Notes: generated by a model from the sequence alone, not told the origin. A DNA stretch of 64,000 bases from Sceloporus undulatus (GCF_019175285.1 NC_056524.1:226689156-226753155); one strand, 5' to 3'; positions 12,610 through 23,775 are shown, numbered from the stretch's first letter. Numbers and translations are program-made.

Positions 12610-12624
12610 TATAGTTAAAAAAAA

Positions 12625-13200
12625 CTTTGATATTGCTTTAACTCTCATGGCTCCATCTGAAGGTATTCTGGGTTTTGTGAGGTATTTAAACTTCTCTGCC
12701 AGAGATTTCTAGTGCTTTGACAGATAATACCCTGTTAGAGCTCTCCAGCAGAGAATTATAGGCATTTTAAAAGGTAAAGTTTTCCCCTTTGATAAGATTG
12801 TAAAGTTGTGTCTGACTGTATGGGTGGTGTTCATCTCTGTTACTAAGCCGAGGGAGCCAGCATTGTCAAAGATGACTCTGGAGGTCATGTGGCCAGCATG
12901 GCTGCAAGGGATGCTGTTACCTTCCCACCAAAGTGGTACCTATTTATCTACTTGCACTTTTACATGCTTTTGAACTGCTAGGTTGGCAGAAGCTTGGACT
13001 AGTGATGGGAGCTCACTCTGTCACACGGTGTTTGGGTCTCAGTCTGCCAACCTTGAAATCATCAGAGTCAGTGTCTCCACCTCTGAGCCACTGCAACTAG
13101 GAATATTACTAGGCTACAAATCCTGGATTTCTGTAGAAGCTATGGCATCATAGCTTAAGTAACATCAAAATGCTATAATTGCACAGTGTGAAAGGGACCC
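12625..13200. mobile_element. MITE split by a Sauria SINE
   Basis: The left part (about 12625-12770) has GGTATTCTGGGTTTTGTGAG and the right part (about 13096-13200) has CTACAAATCCTGGATTTC, then AAATGCTATAATTGCACAGTG. Together they look like the two inverted halves of a common amniote short element whose halves read roughly TCCTGGGTTTTGTAG and CTACAAATCCCAGGA. Between them sits the SINE at 12771-13095, so the SINE is younger. Confidence 0.55.
12771..13095 (-). mobile_element. Sauria SINE
   Basis: On the minus strand it starts GCAGTGGCTCAGAGGTGG (A-box-like), has GGTTGGCAGACTGAGACCC (B-box-like), a TGCCAACCTAGCAGTTCAAA block, GGTGGGAAGGTAACAGC, and GCTGGCCACATGACCTCC. It ends in a decayed version of the family's usual 3' block (GGGGAAAACTTTACCTTTT). 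I recognise this arrangement as the Sauria SINE of squamates, which is mobilised by a BovB-type LINE. The copy is diverged but spans head to tail. Confidence 0.86.
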
Positions 13201-13318
13201 GTGTCTGTGATGGTCTGTGTTTCATTCCAGATTTTAAAGGAGGTATTGGAGCAAGGTCCTGAACTTGATCAATAAAACAGGTTCAGCATGTTGGATAGTT
13301 CCTCGAAACCTAGAATTA

Positions 13319-13569
13319 CAGTGCTACCTCGGGTTACGAAATTAATTCGTTCCGCCGCTCCGTTCGTAACCCGAGTAATTTCGCAACCCGAAAAGGCTTT
13401 CCGTTAGCGCTGGAAAGCCGCTAGCCGCGCTTTGCGTTTGAATTTCGCGCCAAAATAAATTTCGTAACCCGAAAAAAACATCGTATCCCGGAACAGTTTT
13501 TTCCAATCTAACTTTTTCGTATCCCGGAAATTTCGTAACGCGATCAATTCGTATCCCGGGGTACCACTG
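13319..13569. mobile_element. Palindromic Tc1/mariner-type MITE with TA target duplication
   Basis: The left end CAGTGCTACCTCGGGTTACG faces the complement of the right end, CAGTGGTACCCCGGGATACG, and TA dinucleotides flank both (13317-13318 and 13570-13571). The interior repeats short blocks such as TTCGTAACCCG and TTCGTATCCCGG. CpG sites are plentiful although vertebrate repeats lose CpG with age, so the copy looks young. No coding capacity. Confidence 0.86.
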
Positions 13570-13599
13570 TAATTCCAAAATGGAATCAGTGCACCACAA

Positions 13600-14671
13600 A
13601 CATGGAAGCCTAGAGCAGCCTCAGAACAGACTCCAAAGTGAAAGAAAATACTACTTTCTTTCTTTGTCCACTGTCTTCCATTCTTTGAAATTTTCAACAA
13701 ATCACCCAGATGAAAAGCTTTACCTGCAAACATAAGTAGGCCCTCTCTGAATAATTTCTTGAGATGCCTCTGGGCTTCTGCCATACAAAAAAAAATTAAA
13801 TTTAAGTTTTAATTTTCCTTTGCAAATTCTACCTTATGAAGAAATTATAGACACTGTCTAGATTACTGAATGCTTCCAACATTTTCTGCATAACCTTTTT
13901 TTTATAACTAACAAGCGAGTGCCACTTTACAATGAGAACATGTTGTGCTTAGATCACCATGTGGATGATAACGTTGAGTTCCTCAGGGGCTCCAGTCCTC
14001 TAATATGTGGTCTCTAGCCATCCCCTAAAAAGTCAAACAAACTACTTCAAGGTAATGGGGGGGAAGGCCTGAAAGCCTGCCATCTATCAGATGTTTTGCT
14101 GAGAAGTGCAGACTGGCTGGATCCTTTGGCATTACCCTGGAACGGGGCATTCCACAAACAGTGATAAACAGCAGCTGGCAGTTTGTATAGCTGGTGGGGT
14201 GGGGGTACACTAATGCCCAGCACAGGCATTCTGAAGAGGTTCATCTCTCTCTGTCCTGGATCATTTTAAAATAGGTTTTCAAGAGACTCTAAAGACTTTG
14301 GCCTTTATATTACAGTCAGGCATGAATTACTTTTCAAAGACAGGCTTATTGTAGGAATTTCACACCATATTAAAATGTTCTGTATCGTACACAAGGCCCT
14401 AATGTTACATTGGTCTCCTGCACCAATTCTGTTGGGCCCTATGGCTTGTGTGTAAATAACATCTCTTTGGTTTGTTAAAGAATTAGATATGCATGCTTTG
14501 ATCAAAACTACAGTCTTCTGCTCCACGATGGACACTTGAATTCACAAAACCAACAACTGTGGGCAAGGACCAAGTACTAATCCCACACCAGCATTAGAAA
14601 AGAGATAACTCACATTATGCTGAGAAACACGCTTTTTTTTTTGGCTCAAAAGACTGCATGCAGTCTTGTGA

Positions 14672-14707
<36 letters not shown>

Positions 14708-15290
14708 TGTAGGGTTGTACATGTGTGTGTAGGCACATACAAGTGGACATGTGCACATATTCATTTGTGTATGAACACACACACATTTTAGGAAGGTAAG
14801 TCTTTGTTTAACTTGTTATTGTGTAGAAGAATAAAAAAATCGAATTCTCCCCTTCCTCCTGCCTATTTTTCAAGTTTTTCATATTTGTAACAATTCTGAA
14901 CAAATACCACCAATTATTTTTCCACAAACAATGACTTTTTTTGTATCAACTCCTATTGCTACTATTGTCTTTTTCGTGATATTTTAAAAAATAGAAGCAA
15001 TGGATGGTTTGCTTCTGAGCAATTATCCTGTCCTTGCTGGGCATACTGCTTTTTTAATAAAAAGAGACAGAGTAATATTTCAGAGAAGCTTCTTCTGCAA
15101 ATTGTGGAAAATTTGGGGAAGGAGCAGAGGTTGCTTGTCTGTTCATTCTCACCTGTGGCAAAAAAATCTCACAGCCATTGACACGTTTTCAATGGGCTGT
15201 CTCTATGCTAAGACACCTTTTCTCACTGAGAATGAAAGAAAATGAATATTTTTATGCTCCTAGCACACCCACTCTTCCACATACAAACAT
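13600..15290. other. Gene-free stretch with a TG microsatellite
   Basis: No exon or named repeat was recognised. A (TG)n run lies at about 14674-14704. The rest is AT-rich single-copy-looking sequence. Confidence 0.55.
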
Positions 15291-16380
15291 GGTTCAGTTA
15301 CATCCTGTTTGAATTACTGCAATTCATCTACATGGATCTTCCTTTGAAGAGTGTTCCTAAACTTCAGTGGGACCAAAGTCCTGCAACAAGATTGTTAACT
15401 GGCTACAGAGATCATACAGCTCCATGGGGTGCCCATCTGTTTCTGGTGGAAATGTAAAGGGCTGATGAAGACCTATAAAGTTCTATGCAGTTCAGGCCCA
15501 GGTAATTTGAAGTAATCTGTCCTTTCCTATATGCCTGTGTTCTGAGATCTTCTGGGAAGGACCTGCTCTCTGTCCCACCATTCTCACAGGTACATGTGGT
15601 GGGAACACAGAAGAGGGCCTTCTCTGTGGCTCCAGATTCTGGTACTCCTTTCCCAGAGAGGGTTTTCAGAATTTATTTTTTGGAGGACGCAGTGGTGTCA
15701 CTAGGTTTGGCATCACCTGGTGTAGTAACTCATGGGTGCCACCCCCTGATTGACCTTCTCCCCTACTACACCATACAGAATCCTTAGTGATGTTTTTTGT
15801 ACTAGCGTCAATCATTAATCATAATTCCTGTATATTATTGAATATAAACAACTAGCAAACCTAAAATTATACCTTTAAATTACAATATCATACACACAGC
15901 CTAAATGCATTTATGTATACATAGTTTCATGTGGCTGAAGTGAAACATTTGGTAAAATGTGATGTTTTTAAAGGAAAAAAAATTAAAGACAATTTCTTAA
16001 AAATTAAAATTAAAATTTATTAAAACAAAAAATTGGGGCCTCACCTTTCTCCTCCCACTAAGCCTTACTCCACTCACCCCATCTCTTCAGCTTTTTAAAG
16101 GGATGCAGATGAATGCCACAGCCCATTTCACCTGAAAGGCAGATGTTTGAGGACCCCCCCCCCCCCTTAGGATGTCACCTGGTGTGATCCACACTCCCTG
16201 CTCCCTGTAGTGACACCACTGAGGGGAAGCAGACTCTGCATAATGTGTTTGACTTACATTTATTGTTGTAATTTAAATTGTTCTAATTGGTTTCAAATAT
16301 TAAGATGGTTTAATTGTTTTTTTTTAACTGTAGTATACTGTTAATTTTTAACTATGTTCATTTTAGCTGTGGAGGGACCA
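15291..16380 (+). mobile_element. CR1-type LINE 3' remnant, interrupted
   Basis: The part from 15291 to 15689 is a decayed version of the CR1 ORF2 C-terminal region: AATTACTGCAATTCATCTAC, then AACAAGATTGTTAACTGG, ACCTATAAAG, GGCCCAGGTAATTTGAAG and AGAGGGCCTTCTCTGTGG. A DNA element splits it at 15690-16221, and A/T-rich 3'-UTR-like sequence follows to about 16380. Many substitutions and indels; an old copy. Confidence 0.72.
15690..16221. mobile_element. Non-autonomous DNA transposon nested in the CR1 remnant
   Basis: The terminal inverted repeats are CAGTGGTGTCACTAGG on the left and the complement of TAGTGACACCACTG on the right. Just inside both ends there are further matching CACCTGGTG blocks. 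The interior is AT-rich with a 14-base C run near 16146. A target duplication is not clear. Confidence 0.65.
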
Positions 16381-17661
16381 TCTCTCTTGGAGTTTCTCTC
16401 TCTCTCAATGCTGTCTACATTTGGGTATGAGCTGTTCATTAAAAACAGGGGGAAGTTAAACCTCTCCCATGCATGCACACTGATGGTGATCCCAGGTGGG
16501 CCTGAGCATGCACTCTTGCTTTAAAGTTTTAAAAGAGCATTTTGGGTTGTATACAGGGCTTTTGACATTCAGTGTATAGGGATAAAACCTCCCTCCTCTC
16601 CCTGTTTCAATCTAGTAATGACTAGGGTGAAGTGAAAGTCCCATCCTTGTACTTCTTCCAGCAATTTACATTAGCAGCAAGAAAGCAGACTCTCAGTAGC
16701 CAAGGGATAATATTCTTCCCCTACTTCTGTGTAGCATGGGGCTTGATAATGGGAAATTGCATCCTGCTGACCCCTACATGATCTGATGATGGGAGAAATG
16801 GGTATGGTTCCTCCAGCTTCTTGAAAAGGGCAGCTAAGGATTCTCATAGTTGACATCTGTGGAACTCTGTCCTAAAAAAACACACACAGTGAAACTTTAA
16901 AATGTATTTCTTTCCAGTTTTACTACAGGCCAAAACTGAGTTAGCAAGAATCTGCCACACCAGGAGGGTGTTCAATACACACAGATCTTAGCTGGAGGAT
17001 GGGAAAGGTCTTTGGATTCTATTCACACCTTGGAAATTTGCATGAACACATGCTTCCAAGTGCTCTGTGCTTCTCTCCAAGGATCGCCTGGCCCAGAGTT
17101 TTTGGACAAATCCATTAAATGAAATCCTTGTACCCTACCTGTCTTCCACAGAAAGGCTCTGCATCAATTCTGAGGTAGGGTAGGTGGAGAGAAAGCAGTT
17201 GGGTCCATGAACCTAAGTCACCCTGGTTCATCTGCAATGAAGTCCTGGATCCTATTGGTAGTCCCCACTAGATGAGACACATTGAATCTATTACTGAAGG
17301 CTGAGGAAGACGACATCATCCACTGGAACTTCTGGAGAACTCCTGGGAGGTCCCAGAGTATGACAAGGTGTCTGGGTGGAGGAACACAGCTGGATAATGC
17401 TTGGCTATTAAATGGACATGGGAGGGTGGACCAGCAGGAGACAGATGGTTTCTGAATGTGGGGAGAAGGAGAGGCTATCAGAGGCCATCAGATCCATGTG
17501 GAATTTCAGTCATCCTCTCCACAGGAGCAGATTTTTTAAAGATAACTGCTCTTAGTTGCCCATTCAAAACTATGCTGCCCCAAATGGCAAAGACAGCTCA
17601 CTTTTGCCCTTCCTAATCAAAATGTCCTAGTGCTGTGACCAATGATCCCTGACCCTGTTAT
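16381..17661. other. Gene-free stretch, nothing recognised
   Basis: Only chance reading frames are present. No splice-bounded coding segment or named repeat was seen. Confidence 0.5.
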
Positions 17662-17916
17662 GCCACAATTAGGGTTGCCATAATTCTCTACTATAAACCA
17701 GGACAAAATGTAGGACAAAATTTAGACCAAAATATGGGACAATTGTAGGATAAAATTTAGCCCAAAATATAGGACATTTAAGAAAAATGGAGGACCTTAA
17801 ATGTCCTACATTTTGGGCTACATTTTATCCTACAATTGTCCTATATTTTGGTCTAAATATTGTCCTACATTTTGTCCTGGTTTATAGTAGAGAATTATGG
17901 CAACTCTAGCCACAAT
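17662..17916. mobile_element. hAT-type hairpin MITE with perfect 8-bp target duplication
   Basis: GCCACAAT occurs at 17662-17669 and again at 17909-17916, directly bounding a 239-base near-perfect palindrome that starts TAGGGTTGCCATAATTC and ends GAATTATGGCAACTCTA. An 8-bp duplication is the signature of hAT transposition. The arms repeat TAGGACAAAAT-like units, and the loop lies near 17784-17796. Non-coding. Confidence 0.88.
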
Positions 17917-18914
17917 CCATATCTTGTAGACTGGGGTCAGGTTGAATCACAACTTCTTCTGGTTGCTACCAAGTGATCTTGCAGGCAGTTGTAAATTAAT
18001 AAATAGAATTGTGTTAGCGTTTTGAATGCAACTGCACTTGAAGGATACATGTGGGTGGTTGTTTCTAAATTGATGAGAAGCAGGACAGATGTTATCCATC
18101 GCTGCTGAGATGCTAATGATACCCTTTCCTTATGTGTGTATTCTCTGAAAACATTGCACATTCTGTTGTGTGGCTGCCACAGACTATGTGGAGTCAAGTT
18201 CCATCTTGTTGACGGGACCAACTTCAGCTGTTCATAAGGCAGATATCTATGTCTGCTTTAGATCTAATGGAGGCTATTCATTAAATTAAGTTGCTGCCTC
18301 TTGTAACAATCGCCTAGTCAATAATAAATAATCTTTTTCAAATTAAATACAACCATGCTTTCCAAACAATCACAGTGTCTTAGAAATTGACATAAAAGTT
18401 CATTGTGAACAAGTTCATATACATTGTGGTATTATATAAAAAACAAATTGTTAAAAAAATGGAAATTGGAATACAACTCTCAACGCACACACATACACTC
18501 CTCTAAAGAGTACTATGCAAGAATTTTTTTAAGACTCCCAACACATCTGTTGGGTGTAAGATGAAAGGGAAAAATACAGACACTTGATCTAGGAATTAGC
18601 AATGAGCCCAGGGAGTTCAATGCATACAAAGCTAACAGAGCCATCCTTTGTCCAGAAGATCAATTGTTTAAATACTGAGGGAAGTGCTGTGCAAGTATCC
18701 TTTCATACCGATGTGGAGTTGCCTCTTCTCCTGATACTGCTCTGTGTAGAATCTCAGGTTTTTATTACATCATATCTGGGGCTATGAAGAAGTTATAATA
18801 AAGGCAGCTAACCTCCTGAAATATAAGATCATTATGTTGCCCAGTATTACGGTTGGACTTTTCTAAGAGGCAGGCATGGAAAGATCTCTGAATTAATTAG
18901 GCCAAAGGGGGTGG
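17917..18914. other. Gene-free stretch, nothing recognised
   Basis: AT-rich sequence without a recognisable exon or repeat family. Confidence 0.5.
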
Positions 18915-19150
18915 GATGTGCATACACATACATATACCTTCAAGTTACCTGTTGATTTATGCTGACTCCATGAATTTCATAGGGTTACCTCAGCAAGGAA
19001 TATTCAGAGGTGGTCCACCATTGCCTTCCTTCTTCTGAAATACAGTCTGCAGCACCTCATATTCTGTGGTGGTCCCCTGTCCAAGTACTAGCCAGGCCTG
19101 GCATTTCTAAACTTCTGAAATATGATTGGATCTGGTGCCCTCAGGGTATT
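18915..19150 (-). mobile_element. 5S-rRNA-derived SINE
   Basis: Minus-strand order: a GGGCACCAGATCC block, then GCCAGGCCTGGCTAGTACTT and GGGGACCACCAC (5S-like), GAGGTGCTGCAGACTGTA, AGGCAATGGTGGACCACC, ATTCCTTGCTGAGG, CCTATGAAATTCATGG and a tail with AACTTGAAGG and TATG repeats. Head and tail match the plus-strand copies at 3270 and 44440, so this is a distinct dispersed family. Confidence 0.8.
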
Positions 19151-19686
19151 GAATCCTGCAAGCCAAATTGTAGCTATCTGCAATTTGACATTTCATCATT
19201 GGTTAGTCAATACAATCAGAAATTGAAGTTGTTATTCTCGCATTTCTTGGTTCAGATCACTGTTCTCTATTCAGAGCAGCCAGTTCCATTTTGATGTATT
19301 CCCCCCCCCCTTTTAACCTCTACTGTATTCCCCATCTGTATTTCCTTAGTTTGTCTCAGTTCCTATATATCCAGATACAATACACAAGAGGAGGTTTACC
19401 TCTATCTCATACCCTTCCAATATTTTGCACATGGAAATTGGGATATGTGTGGCCAAGTATGAGTGTTGGCAAGATGGCAAAAAGTGCTAACGAGAAAGAA
19501 CACAAAAACTAGTACATGCTGCAGAAGTTTACTTTTGCCTGAGTCTAATGGAAAGGGCAAGATTCCTCCCCTACTTGCCTCTCAGTCCTGCTGAGTTAAT
19601 TCAGTGCAAACTACTTTTGTACTTTGGACTCAATTGTCAGCAGCTGAAGTAAGCTGAGGACAAAAGAGAAAAGTGGGAGGAGAGAA

Positions 19687-19688
<2 letters not shown>

Positions 19689-19733
<45 letters not shown>
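19689..19733. repeat. (ATA)n microsatellite at the LINE 3' end
   Basis: About 15 trinucleotide units directly follow the LINE 3' UTR. Trinucleotide ATT tails are typical of this LINE clade, so this is probably the element's own tail. Confidence 0.93.
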
Positions 19734-19735
<2 letters not shown>

Positions 19736-19963
19736 TTTATTTCTACCCTGCCCTTCCATAGATATGATCAGGGTGGCTTACAAATTTTAAAACATTTCAG
19801 TACAGAATAAAAATTCAATATAACAGTTAAAAACATTACTACAAAAAACAGGAACAGGAAAACAATAAAATACACATGTCAAGGGCAAGGAAAAGGAGAA
19901 ATTAGTTTACATCAGTCCGGGGTCGAAAGGGAAAAAAAGAGGGCAGGAAAATAAACAGACAAT

Positions 19964-21346
19964 CTAAGGTGGGAAGGCCAGCCGAAATAGATACGTTTTC
20001 AGCTTTTTCTTGAAGACAGCTAATGAGGCGGCGGAGCGAAGCTCTGCAGGGAGCTTATTCCAGAGTGAAGGGGCAGCAATAGCAAAAGCCCTCTGTGAGG
20101 TCTGTGCAAAGTTAGACCTAGGGACCTCCAACAATTTAGTCCCGGAAGTTCTGAGTGTGCGAGGCGGATTATATGGGGAGAGGCGGTCCTCCAAGTATCC
20201 TGGGCCCAAGCCATTTAGGGCTTTATAGATCAAAACCAACACCTTGTATTGAGCTCGGAAGCAAATAGGCAGCCAGTGAACGTCTTTTAAAATAGGTGTT
20301 ATATGGTCCGACCTGGAACTACCAGCGACCAGTCTAGCTGCCATGTTCTGCACCAATTGCAGCTTCCGGGTTTGGTACAAGGGTTGCCCCATGTAGAGCG
20401 CATTGCAGAAATCCAATCAAGAGGTTACCAAAGCATGTACAACAGATTCAAGGTCCTTTCGGTCCAGGTAGGGACGCAGCTGGCGTATCAGCTGAAGCTG
20501 ATAACAAGCACTCCTGACCGTCGTATCCACCTGAGAAGTCAGCTGGAGCGACGAATCAAGGAGCACTCCCAAGCTGCGCACCGAGTCCTTCAGGGGGAGC
20601 GTGACCCCATTCAGGACTGGGTGACAGATCTCACCACCCAAAACCGGGGAACCTATCACCAGTACTTCCGTTTTCCCTGGATTCACACTGAGTTTGTTCT
20701 CCCTCATCTAGCCCATTACCGACGCCAAGCAGGCATCTAGAGGAGAGATGCCATCCTTAGTTACTGCATCAGTCGGAGACATAGAGAAAATTATCTGGGT
20801 GTCATCAGCGTACTGATAACACCGCGCCCCATGTCTCCGGATGATCTCTCAAAGCGGGTTCATGTAAATGTTGAATAGCATAGGGGACAAAATCGCTCCC
20901 TGAAGGACACCAGATGTCAGGGCCCTCCTATCGGAGCAACAGTCCCCCAGCTCCACCATCGGGGATCTGCCCGAGAGGTAGGAACGGAACCACTGCAAAG
21001 CAGTGCCCCCAATTCCCAACTCCCTCAGGCGTCCCAGAAGGATACCATGGTCGATGGTATCGAAGGCCGCTGAGATGTCCAAGAGCACTAACAGGGAGAC
21101 GCTCCCCCTGTCCATGCCCAGACAGAGATAATCAACTAAGGCGACCATGGCAGTCTCAACTCCATAGCCCACCCGGAAGCCGGTTTGAAATGGGTCCAGA
21201 AAATTGGTGTCGTCCAAGATCGACTGAAGCTGGAAAGCAACTGCTCTCTCGATCACCTTCCCCAAAAAAGGCAGCAGCGAGATGGGCCTATAATTATTAT
21301 GAATCAGGGGGTCTAAGGAGGGCTTCTTTAGCAGGGGTTTAACCAC
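19964..21346 (-). pseudogene. LINE reverse transcriptase and C-terminal domain
   Basis: One reading frame from 21346 to 19964 carries NNYRPISLLP, the motif-A segment LLDISAAFDTIDH, GVLQGAILSP, the catalytic YADD at 20812-20801, NPGKTEVLVIG and the C-terminal WLPICFRAQYK...LWNKLPAEL segment. The frame is held throughout and is interrupted only by in-frame stops at 20849 (TGA), 20708 (TAG) and 20417 (TGA). The last lies where relatives have an Arg codon, consistent with CpG decay (CGA to TGA). Such limited damage suggests a fairly young insertion. Confidence 0.92.
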
Positions 21347-22505
21347 TGCTAATTTTAATTATGGGTTCCATCAGCCTTCGAGGGTGGACCATCCTAAGAG
21401 GTCCACCACCCGCGGGAGGGTTAATGGTAGAAGCCTTGATTCTAGCCTCAACCAGGAAATGATCTGTCCATGACAAGGGAGAGACATTAGAGATCTCTAC
21501 CCACGGAGCCTCCATGTCCATACTGAAGATCACATCAAGAGTATTACCAGCACAATGTGTTGGCCCTGAGACTAATTGAGACAGGCCCATGGCTGTCATG
21601 GTAGTCATGAACTCCCGAGCTGCACCAGTTGGAATATCACTGGCCTCGAAAGGGATGTTGAGGTCCCCCAGGACAAGAAGCCTAGGGGACTCCAACACCA
21701 GTTCCGAGACCAGCTGTGTCAGCTCGGCTAGGGAGTCTGTTAGTACACGGGGTGGCCGGTAGACCAACAGAATCCCCAGACTGTCTCTGGCCTTCAGGGA
21801 CAGGTAAATACATTCGATGTGATCTGTTTTCCGGACTGGGATCCTGGTTAAGGAGAGGGTGTTTTTATGGACCAAGGCAACACCACCACCCCGCCCACCT
21901 AACCTGATCTGGTCCTTAACTGAGTACCCGGCTGGAAGGGCCTGGGCCCACACTGCCTCACTCTCAGGCCCAAGCCAGGTCTCAGTAATGCACGCCAGGT
22001 CACAGCTTTTATCCTGTAGAAGATCATACATAATGTGGGTCTTATTTTTTATAGACCTGGCGTTGCATAGGAGCAGCAACAGGGTTTGTGGTACGACTGG
22101 GCTGACCCTCAGGCCTCTTTGGTTAGGGAAGTGGAAGGAAGGAGAGAGAGGTATCACACATCGATCTCTCCTTCCATTTAAACACCTATTCACATTCCTA
22201 CCGCCATACCTCCCCTTGCCCCGCACAATCTCAATCGGGGCTCCCATTACATATGCATCCGCCACCACAGCTGGCCTCCCATATCCCATTCCCACCCCCA
22301 AATCTAATAATAACAAAAAAACCCTCAATAACAAAGGAAGACAGCAGAAGATGTCATTCCTAAAAACACAGACTAATCCAAAATTACCCCAAATTACAAA
22401 AACCCAGCTCAAACCGTATGACAATCTGGCGAGCAAATAAATTCCTGTTCCTCTTATGGAAGGAACGCCAGTACTTCGCCCAAAAAACCCCAACCCCCCC
22501 CCCAA
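21339..22505 (-). pseudogene. LINE endonuclease domain (APE type)
   Basis: A 388-codon open frame. The first 140 or so residues are leader-like and may not be real protein. From residue about 141 the apurinic-type endonuclease motifs appear in order: NAR (148-150), ETW (175-177), GRGGGVA (204-210), YRPP (249-252), GDLN (280-283), NTLD (321-324) and TDH (347-349; family members usually have SDH). These domains nick target DNA for target-primed reverse transcription. The frame ends soon after RMVHPRRLMEP, where the linker to the reverse transcriptase should continue, so a deletion or frame change lies here. Confidence 0.92.
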
Positions 22506-22527
22506 AAAAACCTCTCGGCGAATACGG

Positions 22528-22704
22528 TGGCGCGCCCAGCTGGTCTGTGGCTGGCGTCCTCGGGTTGGGGGCCGGCGGGCCGGCTTTTTAAAGAGAGAGC
22601 CGCTCCCACCGGCTCAACTCCTCCCTCCCTTCAAACGCCGCCGGGGCGGCAAAGAGTTCTCCTGGTGCGGGGGCGCGCCCAGCTGGTCTGTGGCTGGCGT
22701 CCTC
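22528..22704 (-). promoter_or_regulatory. GC-rich LINE 5' region with a repeated 35-base unit
   Basis: The block GCGCGCCCAGCTGGTCTGTG, which continues as GCTGGCGTCCTC, occurs at about 22530-22562 and again at about 22672-22703, about 142 bases apart. Repeated GC-rich units upstream of a LINE coding region are typical of 5'-UTR promoter monomers. Promoter activity is inferred from position and composition only. Confidence 0.6.
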
Positions 22705-22750
22705 CAGAAAAACTGTGCCATTTAAAAAGCAGCTGAAAAAGTAGGCTGAT

Positions 22751-22808
22751 AAGTTGGCCCTCCACATCATAGATTATTTATCCACAGATTCAACCATCAA
22801 CAGCTTGA

Positions 22809-22851
<43 letters not shown>

Positions 22852-22988
22852 ATATCTTGATTTTGCCATTTTATCTAAGGGACATTATTTTGCTATGCCA
22901 TTGTATATAATGGGACTTCAATATACATAGATTTTGGTATCCATGGGGGTCCTGGAACCAAACCCCAGCAGATACCAAGGGCCCACTG
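22751..22988. mobile_element. Tigger-like (Tc1/mariner) DNA transposon remnant
   Basis: The left end AGTTGGCCCTCCACATC and the right end GATACCAAGGGCCCACTG followed by TA match the complete copy at 29934-30342. The interior carries ATTTTGCCATTTTATCTAAG and a TATGCCATTGTATATAATGG block. A (CA)n run at about 22810-22844 has expanded inside it. Confidence 0.68.
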
Positions 22989-23076
22989 TAGTTCTGATTA
23001 AACAGGATTGTCTTTGTTCAATTGAAACAGTTGGACACTATACTGTTTCCATAACCAGGAGTATAATAATGCTGTC

Positions 23077-23170
23077 AATTTTTTTATTCATTTATATCCC
23101 TCCTTTCCCCAAATAATGAGAACCAAAGCAGTTTACAGCATGTTAAAAACATACAGATTAAAAAGGGCTA
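23077..23170 (-). mobile_element. LINE 3'-end fragment
   Basis: The minus strand reads ACTGCTTTGGTTCTCATTAT, then GGGAAAGGAGGGATATAAAT. This matches the usual 'GG..AAAGG.GGGATATAAAT' end of CR1/L2-clade LINEs. Very short. Confidence 0.45.
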
Positions 23171-23775
23171 CTGTGATAAATGGGAGTCCCTCTGGCAGCA
23201 CACTGCTTCTCCCATGTGGCTATGCTGACCTTACACATTAAGGCCTCATGCAGGAGCATGTATTGTTTGTGTATGGTTATTGTGTATTTGCTTCTATGTA
23301 AGATGGGTCTTGGCATCACAGTTCATCCAGCACTTTCTGTAGCACCTATAACCACAAAGGCATCGCAGTCCTCAGCATGTGTACTTGTAAGTGAGTCTAA
23401 CATGTTCAGCAGATCACATTTAAGGCTGGCTACTTCTGCATCACTTGCATCACCAAAAGAGAGAACAAGAGACGATGCAGATCTCTATAATTTTGACACA
23501 TGCTAATTTATATTGCAGCCACCCCAGAGCCGGTTGCTTCGGAGCCACAGCAACCACATGCCCCAATCTGTCCTGGAGCCAGCCCAAATAGATCCCTTCC
23601 TATTTGGGCTGGTAAAAAGCTGCTTTAAGCAGCCCAGCTGCAATCTCAGGGTGGCTTCTGAGAGCTCCAGTGGCATTTGGCATGTAAATGACATGTCCCC
23701 AGAGCATCCTGAAGCCACCCCTGTGTGATTGGCTGAATGGCTGCCAGATGGCTTCTGGGTGTCTTGGGAACATGC
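23171..23775. other. Gene-free stretch, nothing recognised
   Basis: A few overlapping short frames occur on both strands (for example 23503-23877), without splice signals or domain similarity. Confidence 0.45.

Larger units (their letters stand above)
19689..22710 (-). mobile_element. CR1/L2-clade non-LTR retrotransposon, nearly full length
   Basis: Reads right to left. A GC-rich leader (about 22440-22710) is followed by an apurinic-type endonuclease frame, then a reverse transcriptase with a YADD core, a C-terminal domain, and a 3' end that finishes in ATT units at 19689-19733. The protein style (WLPICFRAQYK, RAFAIAAPSLWNKLP) fits the CR1/L2 group. The spacer between the endonuclease and the reverse transcriptase is much shorter than in intact relatives, suggesting an internal deletion. 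It is not functional as it stands. Confidence 0.94.

Noticed and set aside
13404-13784. 126-codon minus-strand frame rich in FRDTK and GYE
   Set aside because: Most of it translates the CpG-rich MITE at 13319-13569.
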